A stretch of 64,000 bases of DNA from Stereocaulon alpinum (GCA_018257865.1 JAEUBA010000015.1:186001-250000); one strand, 5' to 3'; shown: positions 22,144 to 34,232, numbered from the stretch's first letter. The notes: generated from the sequence alone by a model not told the origin. Numbers and translations: made by a program.

Positions 22144-22781
22144 CTGCATGATGAAAGATGATGTTGTCCATGGACCGTTTATGCAGGGTAGGCTCGTCGT
22201 CGCTGGAAGAGGTTGATGGCCTATTCGGTAGCAGTGTCGGAGTTTGGGCTTAGCTTGGCGGAAGCCGTTGCAGGGATCTTCTGTCACCCACCACAATTCA
22301 TGCGCCGCTAGCCTGGACCCCAATAATCAAAAGGACCAATGCGATTATTAAGGTAAGATAGTTAAAACATCCCACGCGATGGCGCATTTGATGCAAGGTG
22401 TTGCTGTCACACTGTGATAGTCAGGGCCAGATCTTTTTTGGAAACATTATCGAATACTGTACGTCTCTAAGTTACTTGAGTTTCTCCGTGGAAACCAACG
22501 GTTGGGCATTCTGGGGCAGCTGAAACCCCAGGACGAACAGGGGTTCTGTTTAAGATCTGCCATCCGCACATCACTTTGGCGGCATTTGGCATGTCTTCGG
22601 GCGCTAACTTAGCCTGGAACTTTGACGCTTTCCTTGCCGATACTAGCTGATCCTCAATCACACCCAACCGTTACTGCGGCCACGCCTCCACAACTCCTCT
22701 TCATCTAATCTGTACTATCACCAGACATAGTCAGCGCGACATTTGCCCATATGTAGTGTATGCGACAACTCAATCATCATC
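22144..22781. promoter_or_regulatory. divergent promoter region, TMEM115-like / SIF2-like
   Basis: 638 bases between divergent start codons. An open frame at 22467-22667 has no family features. No specific motif assigned. Confidence 0.45.
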
Positions 22782-24879
22782 ATGCCGGCAGGTTCTCTGA
22801 CCTCCGATCATGTTAATTATCTCATTTGGAGGTATGTCGTCCATTTATGGTTGATGCCGCCCTACTAGGCACACATGGAACGAGTTTGCTAACATCACGA
22901 CTCGGAAAGGTACCTGCAGGAATCGGGTACGAATATCTAGATCTTGAATCACGAGATTAATGAGGGTACTGATACTTTATAGGTCACGGCGAAGCAGCCG
23001 TCAAATTGCAGCGTGACTGGCTTCAAGATCCCCAATCTCTGCCCTTTGCACAACGCATCAAGACCCATGCCTTGGTGTCATTAGTGCAGAAGGGCCTGAG
23101 ATACCATCAGGTTGAGCATGCGTTAGATCAGGTAAGTCTTCCTACGCGGTATCAACAGCATTCTCTTAGACTTGGTAGCCCGGAAACCAGAGTGCCTCGT
23201 CAGCGGCAACGCTTTTCTTTGGCGCTGAATCCGGAAGAATCACATCATCAACGAATCAGGAACAATTCGACGATGCAGCGCAATCTTCTCCAAGGCCACG
23301 CAAACATGGACGAGAAGTTACAACTAACGGATTGGGCTTGGACTTTGCTGCTCCGATACCAGCACCAAAGCGCCCCCGTCGAAGCAACAATGGGACTGAA
23401 ACGCCTCTCAACGGTGATCGACAAATCACCGACAGTATGCAAATCGATCAAAATGGGTATCATTATCAACAGGAACCACCTATGCCAGTATCGCCGCCTG
23501 GTTACTCTCCTACTGAAGACGGCGCTAATGGCATGGATCTCGATGAGGATGCCGACGCACCTGGCAGCCCCACGCCCGAAGATCAACTAATACACCTATT
23601 AACTAACGGACCAAGCAGAGCTGTTCAGAGCGATAAGGTTGCTGAGTTGGGACCGCAGACGAGCGTCTTGAGAGTTCCTGACAAAACCCACGTGATTCAT
23701 ACTGCATGGAACCCGAAGGATCCCACGATCCTTGCTGTGGCTGGCGAGGCGCTATGCCGCGTTTGGTACATCTCCAGAACGGCATCTTTTGCCGACAACC
23801 AAAAATCCTATGTCGATATCCTTGATCCAGTATACCCTTCCCTGGTCACTACTATGGCCTGGAATCCTGCCGGTGATATACTCGCCGTCGCCAACCGTGA
23901 CGACACCTCCGACTGGGTCGGCGCCGTCAGTCTCTGGTCAAAAACCGGTAAGGCCCTGGACGAATTGCCAGCAGCACAAGATACAGTGCTCACGCTGCGC
24001 TGGTCGCCCTCTGGCAATCAACTCCTTGGCATCACCGTCTCTGGGGCTGGTACTTCCTCACTCATACTCTGGGACATTAACTCGTCACAAGCGATGCCCC
24101 CCTACCAACTTCCCAATACTGTACGAGACGCCGCCTGGATCTCCAACAACCAGATCACCATCTGCGGCCACGATATCATCGCCTCCTCCCTCCTCGAAGG
24201 TGGTCGCATACTCGCGCTGAACACACGACCAGATTCTGAATCCCAACAGACCTGGAGTCATATATGCTACGATTCCCGCACCCACACCATCGCCCTCGCT
24301 GCAGAGGACGCAGGCACACTAGGCCTAATAGACTCATCGGACGCCCTCCGCACCCATACCGCCCACGAAGAGCAGATCACCGCCCTTGCCTATCAACCCG
24401 TCACTAACCTTTCCGCCTACCCAGCCAGCGCACCACGCCTCCTTGCAACCTCCTCCCTCGACGGCACCATTAAGATATGGGACGCTAAGCGGCCCTTTAC
24501 ACTCGTGCATAATCTACTTCTCGGCTACGCAGTGCCTGCGATGGCCATGTCTTTCACACCAGACGGTTTCCTAGTCGCAGGTGCGAATTGGAATAGGGCA
24601 CTCATTTGGAACGCGGAAGCTGGGGGCCTGCCGAAGGCAAGCTGGAAAGGCGATCTGGGAAGGTTGGCGAATGGATCACATACGAACGGCGACGGCGTAG
24701 ATCGGAACATGGAAGAGGATGGGACAGGCGGACAGGATTGTTCATTGAGTTGGGATGCTGAGGGTGGGAAGTTGGCGCTTGGTGTAGGGAACCAGGTATG
24801 CTCTTTATATTCTTGGATTCTGATGGTAAAATTGGCTAATGAGGACGCCCAGATTGCGATCATCAACCTCCGACCCTGA
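22782..24879 (+). CDS. LisH and WD40 repeat protein, SIF2/TBL1-like
   Basis: Five exons: 22782-22831, 22910-22926 (only 17 bases), 22983-23131, 23179-24795 and 24853-24879, giving 619 residues. The first three exons build a LisH dimerisation motif (SLTSDHVNYLIWRYLQESG then HGEAAVKLQRDW). A low-complexity linker with a basic nuclear-signal-like PKRPRRS follows, then about seven or eight WD40 repeats from near residue 190, with blocks such as VIHTAWNPKDPTILAVAG, MAWNPAGDILAVA and LATSSLDGTIKIWD. The last 27-base exon completes the final strand (AIINLRP). Yeast Sif2 is a subunit of the Set3 histone deacetylase complex, and animal TBL1/TBLR1 serves NCoR/SMRT. A nuclear co-repressor scaffold is the likely role. 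The tiny second exon is the part most easily missed. Confidence 0.9.
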
Positions 24880-26962
24880 GCATGAGATCTTGCGAACGTA
24901 ATCTCTGTTTGAATACCCTGGAATACTTGTTGGATTCGACCATGTGCTTTGGCCAACGACTGGACTATCGCCCTTGATCCTCAGCACGAATCTCGATCTC
25001 ACTAGAGCCCGCTCGCTCGGTGCTTGTAGTGCGCACGACCTCCGCCAACGATATCTCGCCATTGATCCAGCTAGCAGCGGGCGAGATACACACTTCTCGA
25101 ACTGGCTTAAAGCGAGAGCCATGTGGAACGCAATGTGAGTCAAAGGCCATCTGGACTTAACGAAAGACGTCCGCTTGGCCTGAAACTGCGAAGTCACACA
25201 CCCTGATATCTGGCGAAGCCTATCGCGCCGCCAGCTCGCCGATGCCATTCATACGTTCGACCATATAAGCCTACCTTCCGTCTTATATACATCACACTGG
25301 AATTGGAAATACACCATGCGGTCCGTGCAGCAGCGATCATTCATCTCTACGCCATCATTTGCGGGCACAAGGAAGCGAGCATGTACGTCTTTATAGGCGT
25401 TGGCGCACTTATCATATCCAGGCGAAAGAGGGCATCGCATGAAAGGATACGAGGGGCATGATACCCTCTTCTTATGTACTTTAAGGAGCCTGTAAATGCA
25501 ATTATGATTGATCCGGTTCTGAAGCTATCATAAAACACTGCACCAGACGTATACTCAAACAGTGGTACCTGCAATACCACATGCTGTAGGAAGCTATTTC
25601 TGGAGACTGATATCAAAAACAGCATCGCAGCTACCGCCGCACTTAAGTCTCCGAGATTCAAGTAATGCACTTTAGCTCGCAGTGATGCGAAGTGTAACAT
25701 ACTTTTAAACCAGCAGTGGTACAGAGACCAACTTCCCCACCAATCCCCCCACCCTTTTCCTTGGCAAATCCCTCGCGACTCTTCCCCCCACACGCAAACC
25801 ATCACCAACACTAAAGAGGAATCCATATTTCCCGAGCCAGAGACCCTCCAAGCGAGCTACCTAGGCGTGCCCTGAAAGTGTGATTCGTACCTACCCAAGT
25901 AGTTCCTGGTCCTGCACTGGGGACGTTCTGGTATACAGTAGAACTACCTTAGTGTGACAGTTTTGGCGATGGGGACGTGCTACGTACCGCGACATATAGG
26001 TAGTACGGGATTTTGGGGATGGCTGTTGATGTCTATATGAATGTTTCGATATAAGTAGCTGGGTTGAAATCTTTATGTTCTTGTGCGGATGGATGGATTT
26101 GGTGATGGGTTTCTATTCTTGAGTTAAGGTTCGGGTGGCTGGGCTTTATGGTGTGATGGGGCTTTCGCTGACTATGTATGGGCGTGGGACGGTGCCAGAT
26201 GCGTTGAATGTGGATGGGCAGGTGAGTCGGGTGGATGTTAGGGGGAAGTGGTAGCTTGATGTGGGTATGGGGAGGATAGGGAGAGGGTGGGAAAGTTGGG
26301 ATGGGCATGGGTATGGGTATGGGACTAGGGATAGGGATAGGTTTTTGTGTGATTGACAGCTATGATTTCTAGGAGACTGAGTAGTCTATCTGCACGATCT
26401 CATGAGGGCAGAGATGTTGTGAAATTGCACTCCGATATGTTTGTGACGAGTATGATCACTGTCTCCATGACATGAATGTTCCTTAGTAAATTCTGCTGTC
26501 CGAGACGTGTTTCGCCGCCCGGAAACCTGGAATATGGGGTGTTCCTTGATGATCTATTGTGCAACTAGAGACGTTTCTAATGCATGCGATCGTCTGAACA
26601 TTCTGTGCCATCTTGTATTGAATTTAGAACTTCGAGGCTCCACCCTGAATTCGACATGCTCGAGATTGTTGCCGGTACACTAAGTATGTGAAGGCTTCCC
26701 AACTGTTGTATTAGCTCGAGCGGTAATCACTTTGTCTGTTAGTGCTGAGATCTTCTGGTAAAAAACTTGAGTGGCAAAGATAACGTCTTATGTGAGGGTG
26801 TAGAATGTTGCTGCGTATTCGAATTGAAATTTAGCAAGGGGATGATGATTATGTAGTCGATGCAGTGCAGTAGAGAGCCGAGGAGGTTTTGGCCCATGCT
26901 TCTGTGTGCTACGAGCGTTAAGGCCCTGTGCAACAGGCCAAAGGGATTTGTAGACTGAAGCT
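24880..26962. other. gene-poor region, about 2.1 kb
   Basis: Between the SIF2-like stop and the HSP70-like stop. The first part (to about 25850) has unconvincing open frames on both strands with no family features. From 26030 to 26345 the plus strand becomes markedly G- and T-rich with many GGG runs, ending in tandem GGGTAT and GGGATA units (26303-26342). The rest is plain. I see no gene, but degenerate coding remnants cannot be excluded. Confidence 0.5.
26100..26345 (+). repeat. G-rich low-complexity tract with GGGTAT/GGGATA units
   Basis: A strand-asymmetric, G/T-rich stretch with frequent GG and GGG runs. Near 26303-26342 short units GGGCAT, GGGTAT, GGGTAT, GGGACTA, GGGATA, GGGATA follow one another. 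This resembles a degenerate telomere-type array or a quadruplex-forming tract but is not canonical TTAGGG. Open frames opposite it are Pro/His-rich shadows. Confidence 0.5.
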
Positions 26963-29357
26963 TCAGACGTATTCAGAGGCAACAAGTCCGTAATTGATCC
27001 CATCGTGAATGAGTTCATACTTTGTGTATGCGGAGTAGTAGGTCACTTCGATAGCGAAAACGGCAACGTAGTACAAACATCCGTCGGCGCCACGTTTCTG
27101 AGGGTATCGATAGGCTGGAATGCGACTCAGATTTGCTTCGATTGCTACGAGTTCTCTTGTGGAGGCTTGTGGCCCTGTAGGTTATCACGTATTAGTGGCT
27201 CATAGCTTGGGTAAATCTCTCTTCGCTTACCTGTCTCCATATACATCGGTGCACCGGTATTTCCAGGATCGCTGGCAACTATGATGGAAATACACATCAC
27301 CTCAAAAGGCCCTTCCGATACACATTTTATAGCCTGATAAGTGAATCTGTTCGGCTTGTCTTCCTCGACTACCTCTCCCTGTTGACCGTGTCAGCTCTAG
27401 TCTATTTGCTTCTTCGACTTTGTTCGCAGGGCTGTATTTGAATCATACCTTTTTGAGAAACCAGTCAATGACTTCAGTAGTGTATCTGCCGTAATATGGA
27501 TGCCAAATACTGGGCAAAATTGTGTCAGCCTCAGCCCGATGTTAATCTCCAAGTAGAAGAGCCGAGTTAGGTACCATACCGGCGATTGCGGTCATGCACA
27601 CCCTCGACAAAGATTTGTGAGATCTCGACGCCATAATGCTTTCGCGCGTATCTACTACCAATACTCACTGTTGAGTATGAAGGAGATGTCGAAGCGAGGC
27701 CTCTCATCAGGGCACCTCGAACGACCGCAGTCCAACTACAGACGGTCAATTCTAGGGACAAAAGTTTCTCGAGTCTTACGTACGCATTTGGACATTGCAT
27801 GACCTCAATTTTCATACTGGCCACTGCTTCTCGGATAGAGTCACGAAGATAGGCGTTCTGTCCGAAGCCACCGACAAGTAATACAGCTTTGATCGGTCGC
27901 TCGGATGCTTTGATTTGAGCCAAGACAAGCCTTAACACCTCGCGAAGTATCGGCTCAAACATTGCTCTGACATCGCCACCATCCAGACGTAGCTTTCCCC
28001 TTCGAATACCAAGTGTGGTATTGTTCTGAAGGCCGGAAACTGCAGCATATCAGTTGTCACTACCACCTTCAACAACGTTTGAAGATGCATACCTGGAACA
28101 AAGAATTCTTCGCCAAAAGTGCCACGAAATTGTTGCTTTACCTATCCCGAACTCAACCTCAACATATACGCCGTGACCTAGGACAGTCAAGAGCGAGGAC
28201 CGTCACTCACCGCTTCATTGAAATGTTTCATAGCCTATGTATTATTTTAGTGAGGTTTCGTACGAAGTGTCGTCGAGCTTTACTGACCTCTTCAAGCACC
28301 TCATCGTCCCAACCAGCCTGGCCTCCAACCTTCTTCTCTAGGAATTTATGAAAAGTGCGGTTGAGGAACGAAGAACCGCAGGCGGACCCGGTTCCGGGAC
28401 TAGCCTCTGTGAGCTTGAGCACAGGTTTCAAGGCAGTGACGGTGTATGAGATCAGGTCAACAGTGCCTCCACCAGCATCACAAAGGACGAAGGTATCTCC
28501 AACTTGGACGTTGTGTGGGTCCATGATGTCTAAGGCATACATTGCTGCAGCCTCTGGCTCCGAGATGATGTGAAGCGCCGATCCAACTCCCATGCCTGCC
28601 TCTTCGGCGCATGCTCTTGTCTTAGCTTGGGCCGCCTCTGACCAGACAGCCGGTACTGTGATCTGTTATGCCTGTCAGCGATTCCAGATTTGTGGGAGCA
28701 CCTTGTTATTACATACAATGTACTCAAGGAGTGTCGACATCAGAGCACCTTGGGGTAGCTTGTTGCTGAGCACGTGTTCTGCATGCTCTCTTAAAGCAGT
28801 GAGGTAGTCTGTGTTGAGCTTTTCTGCCGAACGCTCGTAGTCGGGTGGAGCAGCCAGCGGGTCTTGGTACTTGGCTGCTAATTCAGAGAGGCCGCGACCG
28901 TTCTCGGGATCCAGAGCCAATTTGAACCACTGATGACGCAGGCCGTAGTTGGCGATCTGAGATCCCCATTTGTAGTTCTCTCCTTCATACTGTAGCTCCC
29001 TGGACGCTCACCTGTCAGCACGAGAAGGCCTGCAGCTGTAAACACTTACGTAGGGACTTTATCTTTGGTCATCCCCTCCCGATTCCCAGATGTAGCATCA
29101 GGCCATTGAATGACAGGTGTTTGCGTGTCGGGCTGTAGAGGATTTATGTTAGATATGAGCACTGGGGAAGTAGTTGAGATCTCACCTTGCGTGTTTGAGC
29201 CCAGGCAAGACCAGAATAGGTAGTGCCACTAGAATGATATTAGCGAAGCAGTAGTGCATAAGTGATGTACTCACAAATCTACAGCCACTAGTATTTTACG
29301 ATCAGCTTCGACCCTAGAGTTTGCACTACCTTGCTGTCCTTTGTTCTTTGGTGCCAT
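26963..29357 (-). CDS. HSP70-like (HSP12A-type) ATPase-domain protein, 12 exons
   Basis: I chain twelve short exons into about 580 residues. The start is ATG 29357 (MAPKNKGQQGSANSR) and the stop is TGA 26965-26963. Actin/HSP70 nucleotide-binding motifs appear in order: phosphate 1 VAVDFGTTYSGLAW (split by an intron), the connecting block ITVPAVWSEAAQAKTRAC, HIISEPEAAAMYAL, phosphate 2 LCDAGGGTVDLISY, and the adenosine motif AVLLVGGFGQNAYL. The canonical substrate-binding domain is absent. Instead there is the beta-rich C-terminus usual for the fungal HSP70-like expansion (HPYYGRYTTEVIDWF, ASDPGNTGAPMY, and an end in YGLVASEYV). These proteins are expanded in filamentous fungi, lack the EEVD tail and are poorly understood; some are fused to or neighbour allorecognition genes. 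Introns are 40-100 bases. Exon borders were set by eye and the small ones (for example 8 codons, AMKHFNEA) are less certain. Confidence 0.85.
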
Positions 29358-29930
29358 CTATCCTCTGATCTCGGTTTGCTGAGAAGTGGAGAGTAGAATG
29401 ACTGTAATGAGGTCCTGGTGGAGTTGATCGAAGTAGAATATCCCATGGAGCTTGATTCCAGTCTAAGAAGTTGATGAAATCGAGTGAGAGAAAGAGGAAA
29501 AGAAAAGCGGGAGCAAGCAAGAAATGGTCCCGAGTGAGGTGAAGTATCTGGTTGTGTTAAGAATGTTCGGTAACAAGCTAAGGCAAGAATGACAAGGTCT
29601 GACCTGTCCAGCCAAGTAGTTTTAAGAGGTTTCTTTAACAAGCTTTCAGCTTCTTAGAAGTGAAGGATTCAATACTCTAACTTCCGTTATCTTCAACAGC
29701 ATATTGACTCCACACTTCTATCTGCCATTCACTTATGCCATTGTCACACCAAGCACTTAAAACCTCCAAAGTGTCTCCGATGTCAAGACCGTGTGTCAAC
29801 ATTCGCTTCGTGACGATCTGTGTCTTTCAGACACGTCTCGTGGGTCAGCCTTTCGTAGCTATCTTTCAACCTTGGACCGTGAGAGAAGCCCTCAAATAAT
29901 TTAGCGTGACAATCATTCAGCGGACAGAAA
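29358..29930. other. intergenic region between HSP70-like and coiled-coil genes
   Basis: 573 bases between divergent genes, so a shared promoter region. Short open frames on the minus strand are featureless. Confidence 0.45.
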
Positions 29931-31322
29931 GTGTTACTCCCGATGCCGTACTGGATGGGCTTCAAATCTAGTGGGAGCACACGCCACACTTCGTCACGGG
30001 CAAGCTTGGACTTACGTCCTAGTGTTGACAACGAAGATCCACGGGCGATTTGTAACAACGCCCCCAAGACAAACCGTACTGCAGCAGCAGCCAAGCGCCA
30101 CGACCAGCACTCAGACCAGAACAGTAAGCCCTACGTCAGTGGAATTGAAGAGCTCAGTTCCACGTACCGTGACAAGGATACAGGATCAGCACAACTCCAA
30201 AAAGAGGACCATGACAAGGAGAAGGAATTAGCGGAACTTCGAAGCGAAAATCGAATCCTACGAGAGAACAATGAAGCTCTGGCAGACGCGTATAGAAGCC
30301 AAGAGTCGGGTTTTCGAAATCTCAACAATGCAGTCGCGAATGCTGATAATGATCTGCAAGTGACGCGAACTCAACTGGCAGCTTGCCGAGATGAGCTCAG
30401 GTTATGCAAGGATGACCTGTTCCGCCTACAACCCGTGGCTCAGATCTCGGACACAAGCATCGAAGATGATTTCAGAGTTGTCTGTCGGCAAGTTGTTGGG
30501 TGGATTGACAAAGAAATGGCCACATTTGAAAGAATTCACCCGAACGCACGACCTGGGCAACTCTTCTCACCAAATGACGATCCTGACACAGCGCAGATGA
30601 TGAAAAATCACCTTGATTTTGGCGAGTATTTGGTCAGGCGTTCTACTCATTTTAGTTTGATGAAGATGCTGTTCGACAAGAATGTGTATCTTTTAGGACT
30701 TTCGACTTGCAAAAAGGCGTTTCTGCAGAGTGCAGAGAAGACGATGGCCAAGCTTGACCCGCCCAGAGGTAATGAACATCTTATCTGATGATCTGACCGT
30801 AACTGACAGGTGTTAGACGATGCGACAATCAGGACCTGGCGCTCGGAAACATTGACGGCATTGGCAGCTACGAAAGAACTCATGGCCGCACGCGAAATGC
30901 ATCTGCGAGCTATCAACGAGCAGATCCATCATACCCTCTCCAAAAACTTCCCAGTCCTGGCCGTGCAGTCAGAGAGTCTCGCGAGGCTCTATGATCAAGT
31001 CACACGCCCCGCAGCGGACTTAGCGGATAAGATTCATAAATCCTCATGCGACTATAAATTGGAGATGCCGGAACATGCGGCCGTCTATCAGGCGACTGTG
31101 CCGGTCGACGCTCTTGACAGCTACCAGTTCATCGACATCAATTCAAGAAAGACTCTTACGCCGAAGAGTGTAGTATATTCGGATATGCATAGATCGATTG
31201 GACATGTGCTCACACCAGTGGAGCCGGCGTTGTTCCGCGTGAACCCAGGCAAAGAGCGCACGATACTGCGGCCAACAACATACTTGATTGACCTCCTTTA
31301 TCAGCTAGGAAAAGGCAGCTGA
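29931..31322 (+). CDS. coiled-coil protein of unknown function
   Basis: Two exons, 29931-30768 and 30817-31322 (48-base intron with a TTAG acceptor), give about 447 residues. I do not recognise a named family. Visible features: a basic Ser/Arg/Ala-rich N-terminus, a long coiled coil from about residue 85 (KEKELAELRSENRILRENNE and on to LAACRDELRLCKDDLFRLQ), then a helical domain rich in aromatic and acidic residues (FRVVCRQVVGWIDKEMATF, FDKNVYLLGLSTCKKAF). The second exon is helical (LTALAATKELMAAREMHLR) and ends in a Pro-rich, Tyr-rich tail. This layout occurs in fungal hypothetical proteins with an internal helical domain of unknown role. The start could be a later ATG (for example 29946). 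The gene is transcribed away from the HSP70-like gene, which may be incidental. Confidence 0.75.
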
Positions 31323-32432
31323 GCTCGCTTCTCGGCAGCATCCCAGTCACTGAAAGACAAGAGAGTTTTATTCTGACAAGTCGGGAATGCTTTGGTGAGA
31401 TGCTAGCACATTGGGTAGCGGTAGGCTGATCGGAGGCTTGGATTTCATTCTTGTCAGATGGCGAAGGCAGCTTGTACACAATTACGAATCTTGATATCAA
31501 AGACCAAAGATGGCCAGATTAATGATGGCATTCCCGAAGTATTCGCGAACTCTGATGTACGACTATACTGTACCTTGTTGCCAAGATGTTATGAGCTTGA
31601 AGATGTGAAGAGAAGCGCAAGCTACCGTACCGTAGTCTGCTACGGTAGATAAAAGGATTTAGAACTATCCCCCAAACTGTTAGCGGGCCCTAAAGCGGCT
31701 CCACGGGCGGCTCGAGCGCACCCCCAAATGAAGGGAAAGCCGTAGACTTCGGTGACTCAACCGGCCACACAGGCGACCAGCTCTAGGCTCTAATAAGGGC
31801 ATATTGGGCGGCCCCAGGGGGTGACAGCTTGGTGGGTTTGATAAGTTTGGGTGTGGAACCCTTCTAACCACAACTCTGGTACCCTTAACCTTCTCCTCCT
31901 CCAACAGCTTCCATCGCGCCACATTCAACAATTATTGTATGCTGATGCCTTGATGTTCAAAAGTCATGAAGTCGCATAATCTCTTCCAACTTCTCTCCTT
32001 GAAGTCTGCGACAACAAGTACCTCGACACTATGCTCTCATCCGAAATTTCCCCTGGCGCCCCTCCCACTCCTTCCTCCCCACAGTCCTAATGTCATCATC
32101 TGTTCCGACTACGCCTAGCACCTCTAAGCCGCTCGGACCTTCATCACGCTATCATTCACGTGCAGGTGTTCTACATGGCTGATTGGATTGTTGAGAGCGA
32201 GTGGCTATGTGTGAGCCAGACAATGGATATTACAAATGGCAATATGAGAAACATCATTTGATTGGAACGCTAGCGGTGACAAACCCAATGAGTTGGTGCA
32301 AAAGCTGGAATAATATATGCTAGGTTCTGGAGACAAAATGACGAGCTAAACATGCACAACGAGTCTCGAGCATTTTCCAAGCTTGCCAACCATGTCCAAA
32401 TAGGTTCATTGTCACTTTGAAGACCGACATGG
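31323..32432. other. gene-free region with a GC-rich patch
   Basis: About 1.1 kb. The patch 31680-31830 is unusually GC-rich against AT-rich flanks and has sharp edges, which could mark a decayed repeat. An open frame at 31931-31680 crosses it but has no family features. Nothing else is recognised. Confidence 0.4.
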
Positions 32433-33173
32433 TCATGCTCCAACCCCTTCCGTCTGGACAATCCTCTTACGCCGAGACGTTGACACCCAACCCAGGCCTA
32501 CTGCGGGAATTGAGTCTCCTGGAGGAGTGTGTGGGATACCTGACTTTGCTGGTGATTGCGAGCTCGCTGGAGATGCTGTATTGGTTCCGTTGAAGGAAGA
32601 GGCAGGGCACTGCGATATGGTGCCCGATGCAACGTCGCAATCGGGCGTCCTTCCTCCACAGCCGAAGCCTCCGTTGTCTATGAAAAGTCCATCACCAGTG
32701 GCAACACAAAAGCCGAGCTCGCCGTGGGATCCTAAACACCTGCCAAATGTCATTGAAAAGCTTCTGCCAGTGATTCTCGATCAAGACACACGTATTGCTT
32801 TGAAGTGTAGCATCATTGCAGTCTACGCAAACCATTGCATTGGGACTACCCCAGTGGAAGCACTGATGTATGCAAGAAACGCAACCCGGCCATGGCGAAT
32901 ATCTCTCTATGCATTCCTGTGCTGGAGTCAGGATCCACTGATCGAGTCCTTGATGTTGAGTAGCCAACGTACCTTGCAAGCGAAAGGTGTCCAGGCACAG
33001 GTTATCGCACAGATTCCAATAGCTCTACCGCACTCTCTGATGCACTGTGTGCAATTAGCATTTGAGTGGAGTGCGCCACATCCTTGATTGTTTGCGATGC
33101 TCAGTGGATGTTGTGCAGTCACAATTGCTGCGACGTAGAGGAAAAGCGCAGATGTCAAGTTGTACGGCCTCAT
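32433..33173 (-). CDS. secreted cysteine-rich protein with duplicated Cys module
   Basis: Three exons, 33173-32973, 32916-32792 and 32739-32433 (introns of 56 and 52 bases, phases consistent), give 210 residues. A signal peptide (MRPYNLTSALFLYVAAIVTA) is followed by 18 cysteines within about 120 residues. Two six-Cys modules are visible. The first contains CTQCIREC, then C-x3-C and C-x6-C. The second contains CVSCIHQC, then C-x2-C and C-x8-C. So the start pattern C-x2-C-x3-C is shared. A third Cys group follows (FCVATGDGLFIDNGGFGCGG). The tail is Ser/Thr/Pro-rich and ends in basic SRRKR. I know no named family for this. The layout is typical of secreted effectors, adhesins or antimicrobial-type proteins. 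The opposite-strand open frame over the same region is a shadow. The second intron's GTGTGT donor is weaker, so the middle boundary could shift. Confidence 0.7.
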
Positions 33174-34232
33174 TGTGGCTTTTTCGCAATTTCGGAAGAA
33201 TTATGAAATCGCGAACACAGAGCATGGTTGTCGACCTATAAGGTGATTCACCGGCCGGCCAGTCATACCAAAAACAATCAGACGCGATGTTCCGCTTGTT
33301 TGCGCAAGGACCCACTGTTCGAGATGGGCCAGGGCAAGTAGTTTCAAGTACTGCGAGGATGAAAGCTGTGTCTTACTTTGGATGCGACGGCTCGCATATC
33401 AAAGTACGAACCCCACGACATTCATTGGGAATGAATTGAAATATTAAAACTTATGGAACGCACTGCGCACTGACTGCTTCAAGGCTCTCGTTGCTTCGAG
33501 TTCCTGAACAATCGGCATGGAGTGCTTGTTATGTTAAAACCTCTATACTGATGGTGCTTGGACAAGCGAAAGGCGCGTAAGGTAGGCCGGGAGAAGGCAA
33601 AAGGTCGCTGAAAGGCGCCTCCGAGACCATACTGCCGCCACTTTGTTATTACAATAACGCTCTACGACCATAAGTCTCCCTCGTCAGCACACATTCCATT
33701 CATGGATGTTTCCTCGAAATACCAGCGCTCGGATGTAACTCGGGTGTAATAAAACTTATGCCATCATAGTCTTGAGCACTTGCGGTTCCATCTTAAGACC
33801 CGCTGTTATCTGAAACTTGGGGTAGACCTCCGCGGGAAGTTTGGAATTAGAGAGCAAAGCAGAGCAGTTGGCCCTGGCGTAGTTCCAGTGACCCTTGCTA
33901 AACAACGGCTGGGTGTTCTCTCATCTTTGCCTTGCTTTCAAGAAAGCATTGGGTATTCATCATGATGGCAGCTCACGTTGTATAAGTTGCTGTACAATTG
34001 TCTGATTCACATGAAATTGTCAAGTCCAAGGAGCAAAATAGATGTCACTCGCGAATGATGATTGGCTGACAAAGTCCACGCCAACATTGTTCCAGTCCAT
34101 CCGGTGCAGTGTGATACATGCAGCCGCATGCTTCTACCGGATATGCTTACCTTGACAGCACCATGCCCAGCAGCTGATCTCGCATCTATCGGTATAGCTA
34201 AAACCCTACAGAATCGTGCATTGTTGTCTACT
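33174..34232. other. intergenic region, no gene seen
   Basis: About 1 kb between divergent genes. It should contain both promoters. Small open frames on both strands have no supportable features. Confidence 0.45.

Noticed and set aside
25347..25826. Open frame of 159 codons in the gene-poor region
   Set aside because: It has mixed composition with no domain, no signal peptide and no conserved-looking block. It overlaps other frames of similar quality.
32527..33087. Plus-strand open frame of 186 codons over the cysteine-rich gene
   Set aside because: It has no signal peptide or family features and lies opposite a spliced minus-strand gene with a signal peptide, ordered Cys pattern and consistent splice sites.
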